Shown: positions 41,330-48,823 of the stretch, in pieces
How the letters are laid out: each line of letters begins with the position of its first letter
Position numbering within the stretch: position 1 is the stretch's first letter
NCBI RefSeq assembly: GCF_014648395.1
Contig: NZ_BMRA01000004.1
Span: 171,394 to 235,393, forward strand
DNA: 64,000 nucleotides
Direction: 5' to 3'
From: Micromonospora fulviviridis
GTDB taxonomy: Bacteria > Actinomycetota > Actinomycetes > Mycobacteriales > Micromonosporaceae
The notes under the pieces: generated by a model
Databases searched by the model: none
What the model was told of the DNA's origin: nothing
The model's input: only the letters and a program-made list of their open reading frames with translations
Translations under genes and position numbers: made by a program

Positions 41330-42741
41330 CATACCAGGACATCCACGCCACCGGCCGCCGTACCGGGTCTTCCGCCCCGTACGGCGGCCGTCCGGCTGCC
41401 CCCGTACCCCCGGGACGGCCGCGCCGGGGGCCCGGCGGGCGGCGGGCGCTGGTTGCCGCCTTCTGGCTCGGCCTGGTCGCCGCGGTGCTGCCCTGGTGGC
41501 TGGCCACCCCGCCCGGCTCGCTGGCCGACACCACCGACGTGCTCACCGCGGCCGGCCGGATCACCGGCCTGGTCGCCGGTTACCTGCTGCTGGTCCAGGT
41601 GCTGATGATGAGCCGGCTCGGCGTGCTGGAGCGCTGGCTGGGCGGCGAGCGGCTCTCCCGGGCGCACCGGGACCTCGGGGCCACCCTGCTGGTGGCGGTC
41701 CTCGCGCATCTGGCGCTGCTGGTGGTCGGCTACGCCCGGATGGAGAAGAACTCGGTCCTCGGCCAGGTCGGCGCCCTGCTGACCCACTACGAGGACATGG
41801 TCTCCGCCTTCGTGGCCGCCGGGATCATGGTGACGGTCGGCTTCACCGCGGTCCGGGGTGTCCGCCGGCGGCTGCCCTACGAGCTCTGGTACCACCTGCA
41901 CCTGACCAGCTACCTCGCCCTGCTGCTCGGCTACGGGCACCAGTTCAGCAACGGCGCCCAGCTCTACGAGCCCGGGCCGGTCCGTACCGGCTGGATCGCC
42001 GCGTACCTGCTGGTGGTGGCCGCGCTGGTGTGGGGCCGGCTGATCGCCCCGCTGGGCTTCAACCTGCGGCACCGGCTGCGCGTCGCCGACGTGGTCGCGG
42101 AGAGCCCGGACACCATCTCGATCTACCTGACCGGGCACCGGCTCAACCAGATCGACCTGCTCGGCGGCCAGTACTTCCGCTGGCGCTTCCTCAACCCCGG
42201 CTGCTGGTGGCAGTCGCACCCGTTCTCGGTCTCCGCGGCGGGCAACGGCCGCTGGCTGCGGCTCACCGTGAAGGTCGTCGGCGGGCACACCGCCGAGCTG
42301 CGGGATCTCGCCCCGGGCACCCGCGTCTGGGCGGAGGGTCCGTCCGGCACCTTCACGGCGGCGCACCGGACCCGCGAGCGGGCCCTGCTGATCGCCGGGG
42401 GCAGCGGCATCGCACCGCTGCGGGCCATGCTGGAGGAGCTGCCGCCCGGCGCGGCCCTGATCTACCGCGCCCGTACCCCGGCCGACGTGCTGCTGCACAA
42501 CGAGCTGGACTGGCTCGCCCAGGCCCGGCACACCTCGGTCTGGTACGTGATCGGCTCCCGCGACGACCCGGGCCCCCGCCAGGTGATGAGCCCGGAGGGG
42601 CTGCGCCGCCTGGTGCCCGACCTGACCCGCCGCGACGTCTACCTGTGCGGCCCGGGCGGCCTGGTCGACGAGGCGGTCCGGGTGCTGCGCCGGGCCGGGG
42701 TGCCGCGCCGGCAGATCCACCTCGCCACCTTCGAGCTGTAG
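41326..42741 (+). CDS. Ferric-reductase-like membrane flavocytochrome
   Basis: A 471-residue protein joining a haem-containing six-helix ferric-reductase-like domain to a cytosolic FAD/NAD domain. Membrane part: TGLVAGYLLLVQVLMMSRL, LSRAHRDLGATLLVAVLAHL, WYHLHLTSYLALLLGYGHQF, with His residues spaced for haem. Cytosolic part: LGGQYFRWRFLNPGCWWQSH with HPFSVSAA (FAD), LLIAGGSGIAPLRAMLEELP (NAD(P)) and VYLCGPGGLVDEAVRVLRRA. It would pass electrons from NAD(P)H across the membrane. GTG at 41326 overlaps the DUF1501 stop. Confidence 0.92.
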   Translation: MTYQDIHATGRRTGSSAPYGGRPAAPVPPGRPRRGPGGRRALVAAFWLGLVAAVLPWWLATPPGSLADTTDVLTAAGRITGLVAGYLLLVQVLMMSRLGVLERWLGGERLSRAHRDLGATLLVAVLAHLALLVVGYARMEKNSVLGQVGALLTHYEDMVSAFVAAGIMVTVGFTAVRGVRRRLPYELWYHLHLTSYLALLLGYGHQFSNGAQLYEPGPVRTGWIAAYLLVVAALVWGRLIAPLGFNLRHRLRVADVVAESPDTISIYLTGHRLNQIDLLGGQYFRWRFLNPGCWWQSHPFSVSAAGNGRWLRLTVKVVGGHTAELRDLAPGTRVWAEGPSGTFTAAHRTRERALLIAGGSGIAPLRAMLEELPPGAALIYRARTPADVLLHNELDWLAQARHTSVWYVIGSRDDPGPRQVMSPEGLRRLVPDLTRRDVYLCGPGGLVDEAVRVLRRAGVPRRQIHLATFEL

Positions 42742-42754
42742 GGAGGCCCCGCCC

Positions 42755-43339
42755 ATGCGTCGCGCGCTCCTCGCGATCACCGGCGTGGCCGCCAGCACCA
42801 CCGCGCTGGTCGTGCTCAAGGGCGCCCCGGGCACGAGCCAGGCCGCCCAGGACCGGCCGGTCGCCGAGGCCCCCGTCGTACCCGGCGGCTCGGCGGCCCC
42901 CGACCCGACCCCCGGCGGCGTCACCCCCTCCGCCGGACCCGGTGCGTCGGCGAAGCCGAGCGCCAAGGCCGGTGCCAGCCGCACCCCCGGCACCCGAACC
43001 AGCGCCACCGCGAGGGCCACCACCGCCGCGCCGCGGACCACCACGAGCGCGCCGAAGGTCACCACCCGGACGGTCACCGGGCCGGTGGTCAGCTACAAGT
43101 ACGGCTCGCTCCAGGTGCGCATCACGCTGAGCGGGACCCGGATCGTCGACGCCACCGGCCTCGGCATGCCGCTGGACGGGCAGTCCGGGCTGCGCAGCGA
43201 CGACGTGCAGGCCCGCTACAGCGGCAGCTCGGGCGAGGTGGTCGCCAAGCAGAGCGCCAACCTGAGCACCGTCTCCGGGGCGACCTACACCAGCACGGCG
43301 TACAAGCAGTCGCTCCAGGCCGCGATCGACAAGGCGTGA
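42755..43339 (+). CDS. Exported FMN-binding domain protein
   Basis: A 194-residue protein with an N-terminal signal or anchor (RRALLAITGVAASTTALVVL), a long Pro/Ala/Thr/Ser linker to about residue 105, and a C-terminal FMN-binding domain (YKYGSLQVRITLSGTRIVDA; LSTVSGATYTSTAYKQSLQA). The SGATYTS block is the site where ApbE attaches FMN to a Thr. The next gene encodes ApbE. It probably receives electrons outside the membrane from the flavocytochrome encoded upstream, as an extracytosolic one- or two-electron carrier. ATG at 42755, 13 bases after the previous stop. Confidence 0.92.
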   Translation: MRRALLAITGVAASTTALVVLKGAPGTSQAAQDRPVAEAPVVPGGSAAPDPTPGGVTPSAGPGASAKPSAKAGASRTPGTRTSATARATTAAPRTTTSAPKVTTRTVTGPVVSYKYGSLQVRITLSGTRIVDATGLGMPLDGQSGLRSDDVQARYSGSSGEVVAKQSANLSTVSGATYTSTAYKQSLQAAIDKA

Positions 43340-43344
43340 GGTAG

Positions 43345-44112
43345 GTGGCCGCGGGCCGGCCCGGCCTGCGCCGGGTCGAGCAGATCATGGGTACGGCGAT
43401 CAGCCTGGAACTGGCCGACGACCTGCCCGCCGCCACCCTGCACGAGCTGGCCGAGCGGACCTTCGCCTGGCTGCGTGAGGTGGACGGCCGGTTCAGCACC
43501 TACCGGGCGGACAGCGAGGTGTGCCGCCTGGACCGGGGCGAGCTGCCGCTCGCCGAGGCGTCGGCCGACCTGCGGGCGGTGCTGGAGCGCTGCGCCGACC
43601 TGTGGACCGGGACCGACGGCTTCTTCGACGCGTACGCCACCGGGCGGCTGGACCCGTCCGGCTACGTCAAGGGCTGGGCCGCGCAGGTCGCCTCGGACCG
43701 GCTGGTCGCGGCCGGCGCCCCGAACCACTGCGTGAACGCCGGCGGCGACGTCCGGGTCCGCGGTCACACGGCGACCGGCGGCCCGTGGCGGATCGGCGTC
43801 CGGCACCCCTGGGACCCGGCGGCCACCTGCCTGGTGCTGACCGGCACCGACCTGGCCGTCGCGACCTCCGGGGTGTACGAGCGCGGCCACCACGTCGTCG
43901 ACCCGCGCCGGGGCGCCCCGGCCGTCGGCCTGCGCTCGGTCACCGTGGTCGGCCCCGACCTCGGGGTCGCCGACGCCTACGCCACCGCCGCCGTCGCCAT
44001 GGGGGAGCCCGGCATCGCCTGGCTGGACCACCTCCCGGCCCCCTGGCGTCACGCGGTGGTGACGGACGACGCCCGCCTCCTGCACTCCCGGGACCTGCCG
44101 CTGGCGACCTGA
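43345..44112 (+). CDS. apbE: FAD:protein FMN transferase
   Basis: A 255-residue ApbE enzyme that moves FMN from FAD to Thr in a target protein. Family blocks: IMGTAISLELADDLPAATL, EVDGRFSTYRADSEVCRLDR, TDGFFDAYATGRLDPSGYVK with GWAAQ, CVNAGGDVRVRG, and TDLAVATSGVYERGHHVVDP. No signal peptide is seen, though most ApbE proteins act outside; a cytosolic form with the FMN-binding target transported later, or an unrecognised export, must be considered. GTG at 43345 lies five bases after the previous stop. Last gene of the operon. Confidence 0.93.
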   Translation: MAAGRPGLRRVEQIMGTAISLELADDLPAATLHELAERTFAWLREVDGRFSTYRADSEVCRLDRGELPLAEASADLRAVLERCADLWTGTDGFFDAYATGRLDPSGYVKGWAAQVASDRLVAAGAPNHCVNAGGDVRVRGHTATGGPWRIGVRHPWDPAATCLVLTGTDLAVATSGVYERGHHVVDPRRGAPAVGLRSVTVVGPDLGVADAYATAAVAMGEPGIAWLDHLPAPWRHAVVTDDARLLHSRDLPLAT

Positions 44113-44128
44113 CCCGGGAGCGACGGAG

Positions 44129-44290
44129 TCAGCGGAGGGGGCGGTGGGTGCTGGCGGGGCGGGAGCCCCGGGGACGCGAGCCGCGGGGCCGGGTGCCCAA
44201 CGGGCGCGTGAAGGCCCAGCGGTACGGGCGGCGCCGGTGCCGCGGTGGCTCGGTACCGCCGCTGTGGCGGGCCGCGTCGTCCTCGGACAT
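44129..44290 (-). CDS. Possible small arginine-rich protein
   Basis: A weak candidate of 53 residues (MSEDDAARHSGGTEPPRHRR then a run of RPRGSRPRGSRP repeats) that lies 85 bases after the prim-pol gene on the same strand. Arginine and proline richness is also a mark of shadow frames, so it may not be real; GGGGGTTGACG before the ATG and the acidic start are the only support. Confidence 0.28.
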   Translation of the reverse strand: MSEDDAARHSGGTEPPRHRRRPYRWAFTRPLGTRPRGSRPRGSRPASTHRPLR

Positions 44291-44375
44291 CGTCAACCCC
44301 CGCTCTGGCGCGCGTGCGCCCTCACCAGGCACAACGAGTGCGACGCCGGTGAGGTCGCTGTCCGGGAGCCGTCGG

Positions 44376-45047
44376 TCAGCAGCCGCGCCGGGGGAGGGGG
44401 AGCTGGCCGGGGAGCAGCTCGGAGGCGAGCGTGATCCCGGCCGCCCGTAACGCCGCGATCAGCGCGTTCTGCACCAGGTACGAGTCGGGCAGCCGCCAGC
44501 GCGCCTGCTCGGGGGCGACCGCCCAGCGCACCGTCCCCTCGGGCAGCCGGGTCGGCGGGGCCGGGATCCACGAGCCGGGACCGTGCCGGACCACGTGGAA
44601 GCAGTGCTCCAGCTCCGGCCGCAGCGGGTCGCCGGGGCGGACCAGGAACATCCAGCGGCCGGTGGGGGTGACCAGGACCGGACCCCGTACGCCGGCGCCG
44701 GCGGGGTGGGTGGCGACCGTGTCCAGCACGCGCCGGCCCAGGTGGGCCGCGACCTCCAGCACGTCGAACGCCCGCCCGGTGGGCAGCAGCACCCCGTGCG
44801 GGCGGTCCCGCCACCAGGTGGCCACCCGGGCCGGGTCGGCGCTCGCCGCGTGCTCCCAGTTCTCCAGCGCGGGATGGCAGCCGACCGTGGGGCAGCCGGC
44901 CCGGCCGCAGACGAAGCGGCTGTTGGCCAGGCAGGCGCCGGGGGTCACCTGCCAGCCGTGCGCGGCGTACCGGACGGCGACCCGGCGCAGCCGGACCCGT
45001 TCCAACGGCGACAGGTGAGCCACGCGCGGTCCGACATTCCCCCACAT
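44376..45047 (-). CDS. Stand-alone bifunctional DNA primase/polymerase-like protein
   Basis: A 223-residue prim-pol (archaeo-eukaryotic primase superfamily) N-terminal domain protein. It has the start RVRLRRVAVRYAAHGWQVTP, a Cys-rich stretch FVCGRAGCPTVGCHPALENW, the DWWRDRP-like segment VATWWRDRPHGVLLPTGRAF with FDVLEV acidic residues, and VVRHGPGSWIPAPPTRLPEG. Such stand-alone forms without a helicase domain are spread through Micromonosporaceae. Whether it is an active primase is not known; the usual second metal-binding acid pair is not clear. ATG at 45047. Divergent from the XRE regulator. Confidence 0.78.
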   Translation of the reverse strand: MWGNVGPRVAHLSPLERVRLRRVAVRYAAHGWQVTPGACLANSRFVCGRAGCPTVGCHPALENWEHAASADPARVATWWRDRPHGVLLPTGRAFDVLEVAAHLGRRVLDTVATHPAGAGVRGPVLVTPTGRWMFLVRPGDPLRPELEHCFHVVRHGPGSWIPAPPTRLPEGTVRWAVAPEQARWRLPDSYLVQNALIAALRAAGITLASELLPGQLPLPRRGC

Positions 45048-45174
45048 GTGTGCCACCCCTTCTCGCCCCACCCGGACTGTCCACACGCCACACCACGAAG
45101 GCCGTCACTGCCGTAACCCACACTCGTTGAGCTGACGAACGGCCGATGCAACTTGCACGAAAACTACGAGAACT

Positions 45175-45186
45175 GGCCGTACGGCC
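45175..45186. promoter_or_regulatory. Palindrome GGCCGTACGGCC in the prim-pol/XRE intergenic region
   Basis: A perfect 12-bp palindrome sits in the 243-bp region between two divergent genes (45048-45290), which has no other gene and is the less GC-rich part here. It may be the operator of the XRE regulator. CTAAAAACC at 45217-45225 adds an AT-rich tract usable as promoter. Confidence 0.35.
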
Positions 45187-45290
45187 GACGTACAGAGTGT
45201 GCGACCAGCGAAAACCTAAAAACCGAAGGACCGTCGCGATTGGTCGACCGGGGGGATCAGCCGGATGCGAGCAGGGGGAGGGATGGTCAG

Positions 45291-46517
45291 ATGGACGAGC
45301 TACCCATAGGCCGGCGGGTGGCGTACTGGCGGAGCCGGCGCAAGATGTCGCAACAGGTCTTCGCCGACCGGCTCGGCAAGTCCAAGAGCTGGGTGGACAA
45401 GGTGGAGCGCGGCGTCCGGCGGCTGGACAAGTTCTCCGTCGTCTACGAGATCGCCGACATCCTCCAGGTCGACGTGCAACTGCTCCTCGGCAAGGACCCG
45501 GAGCGGCGTACCGACGCCCTCAACTGCATCGACCAGGTCGAGGTCGAGGAGATCCGGGCGGCGCTGGAGCGCTACGACTCGATGAGCGCGTACTTCGACG
45601 CGGCGCCCTACCCCCCGCCGCTGACCGACATGCGCAAGGCGGTCAACCACGCCTGGCTCACCTACCAGTACGGCCGCTACGGCATGCTCACCCGCGCCCT
45701 GCCCAAGCTGCTGCGCGACGCCCAGGCCGCCGACGCCGGCTACGGCGGCGACCAGGCCCGGGAGGCCGCCCACCTGCTCGGGCAGGTCTACCAGATCGCC
45801 TCCTCGGTGCTGCGCAAGCTCGGCGAGTGCGACCTGGCCTGGCTGGCCGCCGACCGCTCGATGGCGGTCGCCCAGCGGGCCGACGACCCCCTGCTCGCCG
45901 GCATCGCCACCACCCGGGTCTGCAACGCCCTCGTCGCGATGGGCCGCCCCCGCCCCGCGCTCGAACTCAACGTGCGGATCGCCAACCGGCTCGCCCCCGG
46001 CGGTGAGAACGACGTCCGGCCCGAACGCCTCTCCGTCTACGGCATGCTGCTGCTCCAGGGCGCGATGGCCGCCGCCCGGATCGGCGACTCGGCGACCGTG
46101 GACGACCTGCTGACCGGGGCCGCCGAGGCGGCCACCCTGCTCGGCGGGGATCACAACCACTACTGGACCTCGTTCGGCCCGACCAACCTGGAGCTGCACC
46201 GGGCCGCCGCGGCCGTCGAGCTGGGCGACGGCGGCCGGGCGGTGGAGACGCACCACCGCCTCGCCGAGCCCGCGTTCAACGCGCTGCTGCCCGAACGGCG
46301 CGCGCACCACCTGCTGGACATCGCCCGCGGCTTCGCCCAGATCGGCGACGTCGCGAACGCCGGGGACATGCTGCTCCGCGGCGACCGGCTCGCGCCTTCC
46401 GAGATCCGTTGCCGGCCCATCGCCCACGAGGTGATGTCGGACGTGCTCCGTCGCACACGGGGTGCGCCGCCTTCGCCGATCGCGGAGTTGGCTGAGCACA
46501 TGGGAGTCGGAGTATGA
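45291..46517 (+). CDS. XRE-family regulator with TPR-like sensor domain
   Basis: A 408-residue regulator. Residues 8-62 are a Cro/C1-type HTH (VAYWRSRRKMSQQVFADRLG then KSKSWVDKVERGVRRLDKFS), and the remaining 340 residues are helical repeats of TPR type (AREAAHLLGQVYQIASSVLR, RLSVYGMLLLQGAMAAARIG, RAHHLLDIARGFAQIGDVAN). This architecture is common in actinobacterial regulators that bind peptides or small molecules. ATG at 45291 follows GGGGGAGGGATGG. It is followed at 17 bases by the flavoprotein gene, likely on the same transcript. Confidence 0.88.
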   Translation: MDELPIGRRVAYWRSRRKMSQQVFADRLGKSKSWVDKVERGVRRLDKFSVVYEIADILQVDVQLLLGKDPERRTDALNCIDQVEVEEIRAALERYDSMSAYFDAAPYPPPLTDMRKAVNHAWLTYQYGRYGMLTRALPKLLRDAQAADAGYGGDQAREAAHLLGQVYQIASSVLRKLGECDLAWLAADRSMAVAQRADDPLLAGIATTRVCNALVAMGRPRPALELNVRIANRLAPGGENDVRPERLSVYGMLLLQGAMAAARIGDSATVDDLLTGAAEAATLLGGDHNHYWTSFGPTNLELHRAAAAVELGDGGRAVETHHRLAEPAFNALLPERRAHHLLDIARGFAQIGDVANAGDMLLRGDRLAPSEIRCRPIAHEVMSDVLRRTRGAPPSPIAELAEHMGVGV

Positions 46518-46533
46518 GCGCGTGGCCGGCCGG

Positions 46534-47115
46534 ATGAGCGGTCCGCACACCAGCAACGGGCACCGTCGGGTGCTCTACGCCATCGCCTGCGGTTCGCCGC
46601 TGGCCCGTCACGTCGGCCGGCTGGTCGACCTCGCCCAGCAGGACGGCTGGCAGGTCTGCGTGGTCACCACGCCGGACGGCGCGAAGTTCGTCGACCGGAC
46701 GGCCCTGGCGCGGCAGACCGGTCACCCGGTCCGCACCCACTACAAGAACCCGGGCGACCCGGACGTGCTGCCCCCGGCGGACGCCATGCTGGTCTGCCCG
46801 GCGACGGTCAACACCGTCAACAAGTGGGCGGTCGGCATCGCCGACACCCTCGCCCTCGGCCTGCTGGTCGAGGGGCAGGGGCTGGGGGTGCCCATCGCGG
46901 CCGTGCCGTACACCAACGTGGCGATGGCCGCGCACCCGGCGTTCCGGGCCAGCCTGGCCCGGCTGCGCGAGTGGGGGGTCCGGGTGGTCTTCGGCGACCA
47001 CGTCGTGCCGCTGCACCCGCCCGGCACCGGCGAGCGGCACCTGGACGCCTTCCCGTGGGGAGCCGGCCTGGCCGCCCTGCGCGCCACGCCACGCCCGGTC
47101 GCCCCGGTCGGCTGA
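46534..47115 (+). CDS. Flavoprotein (HFCD/PPC-decarboxylase-like)
   Basis: A 193-residue flavoprotein of the homo-oligomeric flavin-containing Cys decarboxylase fold. It has VLYAIACGSPLARHVGRLVD at the N-terminus and LVCPATVNTVNKWAVGIADT, the FMN-binding block with the usual P-A-T-x-N-T motif, then IAAVPYTNVAMAAHPAFRAS. It lacks the phosphopantothenate-synthase domain of Dfp, so its substrate is probably a different cysteine or peptide thiol. ATG at 46534. It lies directly behind an XRE regulator and ends at a strong terminator. Confidence 0.86.
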   Translation: MSGPHTSNGHRRVLYAIACGSPLARHVGRLVDLAQQDGWQVCVVTTPDGAKFVDRTALARQTGHPVRTHYKNPGDPDVLPPADAMLVCPATVNTVNKWAVGIADTLALGLLVEGQGLGVPIAAVPYTNVAMAAHPAFRASLARLREWGVRVVFGDHVVPLHPPGTGERHLDAFPWGAGLAALRATPRPVAPVG

Positions 47116-47124
47116 GGTGCGAGC

Positions 47125-47164
47125 GGGGCCCCTTGTCGGCGGATTCCGTCGGACAAGGGGCCCC
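47125..47164 (+). terminator. Hairpin terminator after the flavoprotein gene
   Basis: GGGGCCCCTTGTC (47125-47137) pairs perfectly with GACAAGGGGCCCC (47152-47164) across 14 nt, nine bases after the stop codon. Confidence 0.87.
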
Positions 47165-47217
47165 TCCGCACAGTCATCGGGCATGTGGGTCGTCCAACGC
47201 CGGTAAGCTGGCCGGCC

Positions 47218-48084
47218 GTGAGCACAACCGGATCGCCGCCCACGGTCGCCGACGTGGTGGCCGCGCTGGACCGCCGCTACCCGCCCGCCTGGGCCGAGGA
47301 GTGGGACCGGGTGGGCCTGGTGCTCGGGGAGCCCGCGAACCCGGTCCGGCGGGTCGCCTGCGTGGTCGACGTGGTCCCGGAGACGGTGGCGGAGGCGCTC
47401 GCCGCCGGGGCCGACATGATCGTCGCGCACCACCCGCTGCTGCTGCGCGGGGTCTCCTCGGTGGCCGCCACCACGTACAAGGGCCGGATCGTGCACCGGT
47501 TGATCAAGGCGGACGTGGCGCTGTACGTGGCGCACACCAACGCCGACGTGGCCGACCCCGGGGTGTCCGACGCCCTGGCCGCCCGGTTCGGGCTGACCGG
47601 GCTGCGCCCGCTGCACCCGCCCCGCCCCGGCTCGCCCGCCGACGGTCCCGGCCGGGGCATCGGCCGGATCGGCGAGCTGCCCGCCCCGCTGACGCTGGCC
47701 GAGCTGGCCCGGCACGCCGCCGCCGTGCTCCCCGTCACCGCCTGGGGAGTTCGCGCCGCCGGGGATCCCGGGCGTATGGTTCGTACCCTCGCCGTCAGCG
47801 GTGGCTCGGGGGACAGCTTCCTCGCCGAGGCGACCGCGGCCGGGGTGGACGCGTTCCTCACCGCCGACCTGCGCCACCACCCCGCCGGCGAGCACCTCGC
47901 CGCCGGCGGGCCGGCCCTGCTGGACGCCGCCCACTGGGCGACCGAGCGACCCTGGCTGGACGACCTGGCCGCCCAGCTGCGGGACGAGCTGGGCGTCGAG
48001 ACCGTGGTGTCCGACCTGGACACCGACCCCTGGACCGTGCACGCCGCCGCACCCCGACCGGACGACAAGGAGCCCCGACCGTGA
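47218..48084 (+). CDS. Nif3-like dinuclear metal centre protein
   Basis: A 288-residue member of the Nif3/YbgI family, hexameric proteins with a di-metal site. The blocks WAEEWDRVGLVLGEPANPVR, MIVAHHPLLLRGVSSVAATT (metal His), VALYVAHTNADVADPGVSDA, SGGSGDSFLAEATAAGVDAF, LTADLRHHPAGEHL are all present. It may act as a GTP cyclohydrolase-like or unknown hydrolase; function is open. GTG at 47218 follows TAAGCT at eight bases, so the operon mRNA may be leaderless. Heads a three-gene unit with the zinc-ribbon and RNase H-CobC genes (M. tuberculosis Rv2230c-Rv2228c layout). Confidence 0.93.
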   Translation: MSTTGSPPTVADVVAALDRRYPPAWAEEWDRVGLVLGEPANPVRRVACVVDVVPETVAEALAAGADMIVAHHPLLLRGVSSVAATTYKGRIVHRLIKADVALYVAHTNADVADPGVSDALAARFGLTGLRPLHPPRPGSPADGPGRGIGRIGELPAPLTLAELARHAAAVLPVTAWGVRAAGDPGRMVRTLAVSGGSGDSFLAEATAAGVDAFLTADLRHHPAGEHLAAGGPALLDAAHWATERPWLDDLAAQLRDELGVETVVSDLDTDPWTVHAAAPRPDDKEPRP

Positions 48085-48818
48085 AGGCTGACCCGAAGGT
48101 GCAGCGCCGCCTGCTCGACCTGCAGGCGATCGACACCGCGCTCGCCCAGCTCACCCACCGCCGCCGGACGCTGCCGGAGCTGGCCGAGCTGGAGGCCCTG
48201 GCGCGCGAGCTCTCCGCGCTGGAGGACGAGCGGGTCCGCGCCCAGGTGGCCGTGGACGACCTCGACCGGGACATCGCCCGGCTGGAGAAGGACGTCGATC
48301 AGGTCCGGGCCCGCAAGAGCAAGGACGAGGCGCGGCTGGCCGCGGGCAGCGGCCCGGCCCGCGAGCTGGAGGCGCTCCAGCACGAGCTGGCGTCGCTGAA
48401 CCGCCGGCAGAGCGACCTGGAGGACGCCGAGCTGGAGCTGATGGAGCAGCGGGAGACCGCGCAGGGCGTGCTCGACGGCGTCGAGCGGCGGATCGCCGAG
48501 TCCCGGGACCGGCGGGTCGCGGCCGAGCAGCGCCGCGACGACAGCCTCGCCGAGATCGCCAAGGAGGAGGAGTTCAAGCGCGGCTCCCGCCAGCCGCTCG
48601 CCGGCGACCTGCCGGCCGACCTGGTCGCCCTCTACGAGAAGATCCGGACGGACACCGGGCTCGGCGCTGCCCTGCTCACCGGCGGCCGCTGCGGTGGCTG
48701 CCGGCTGGAGCTCTCCGGCGCCGACCTGGCTCGGATCCGCAAGGCCGACCCGGACGACGTGGTCCGCTGCGAGGAGTGCCGGCGGATCATGGTCCGGACC
48801 AACGAGTCCGGGCTGTAG
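48081..48818 (+). CDS. Coiled-coil zinc-ribbon protein
   Basis: A 245-residue protein: a long antiparallel coiled coil (residues 5-180, e.g. LEDERVRAQVAVDDLDRDIA and LEALQHELASLNRRQSDLED) followed by a C4 zinc ribbon, GGRCGGCRLELSGADLARIR with RCEECRRIMV. The family (CT398-like) is linked to nucleic acid or secretion roles, none firmly established. GTG at 48081 overlaps the Nif3 stop by four bases; the next gene starts five bases after its stop, so the three are one operon. Confidence 0.92.
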   Translation: MKADPKVQRRLLDLQAIDTALAQLTHRRRTLPELAELEALARELSALEDERVRAQVAVDDLDRDIARLEKDVDQVRARKSKDEARLAAGSGPARELEALQHELASLNRRQSDLEDAELELMEQRETAQGVLDGVERRIAESRDRRVAAEQRRDDSLAEIAKEEEFKRGSRQPLAGDLPADLVALYEKIRTDTGLGAALLTGGRCGGCRLELSGADLARIRKADPDDVVRCEECRRIMVRTNESGL

Positions 48819-48823
48819 CCGCC

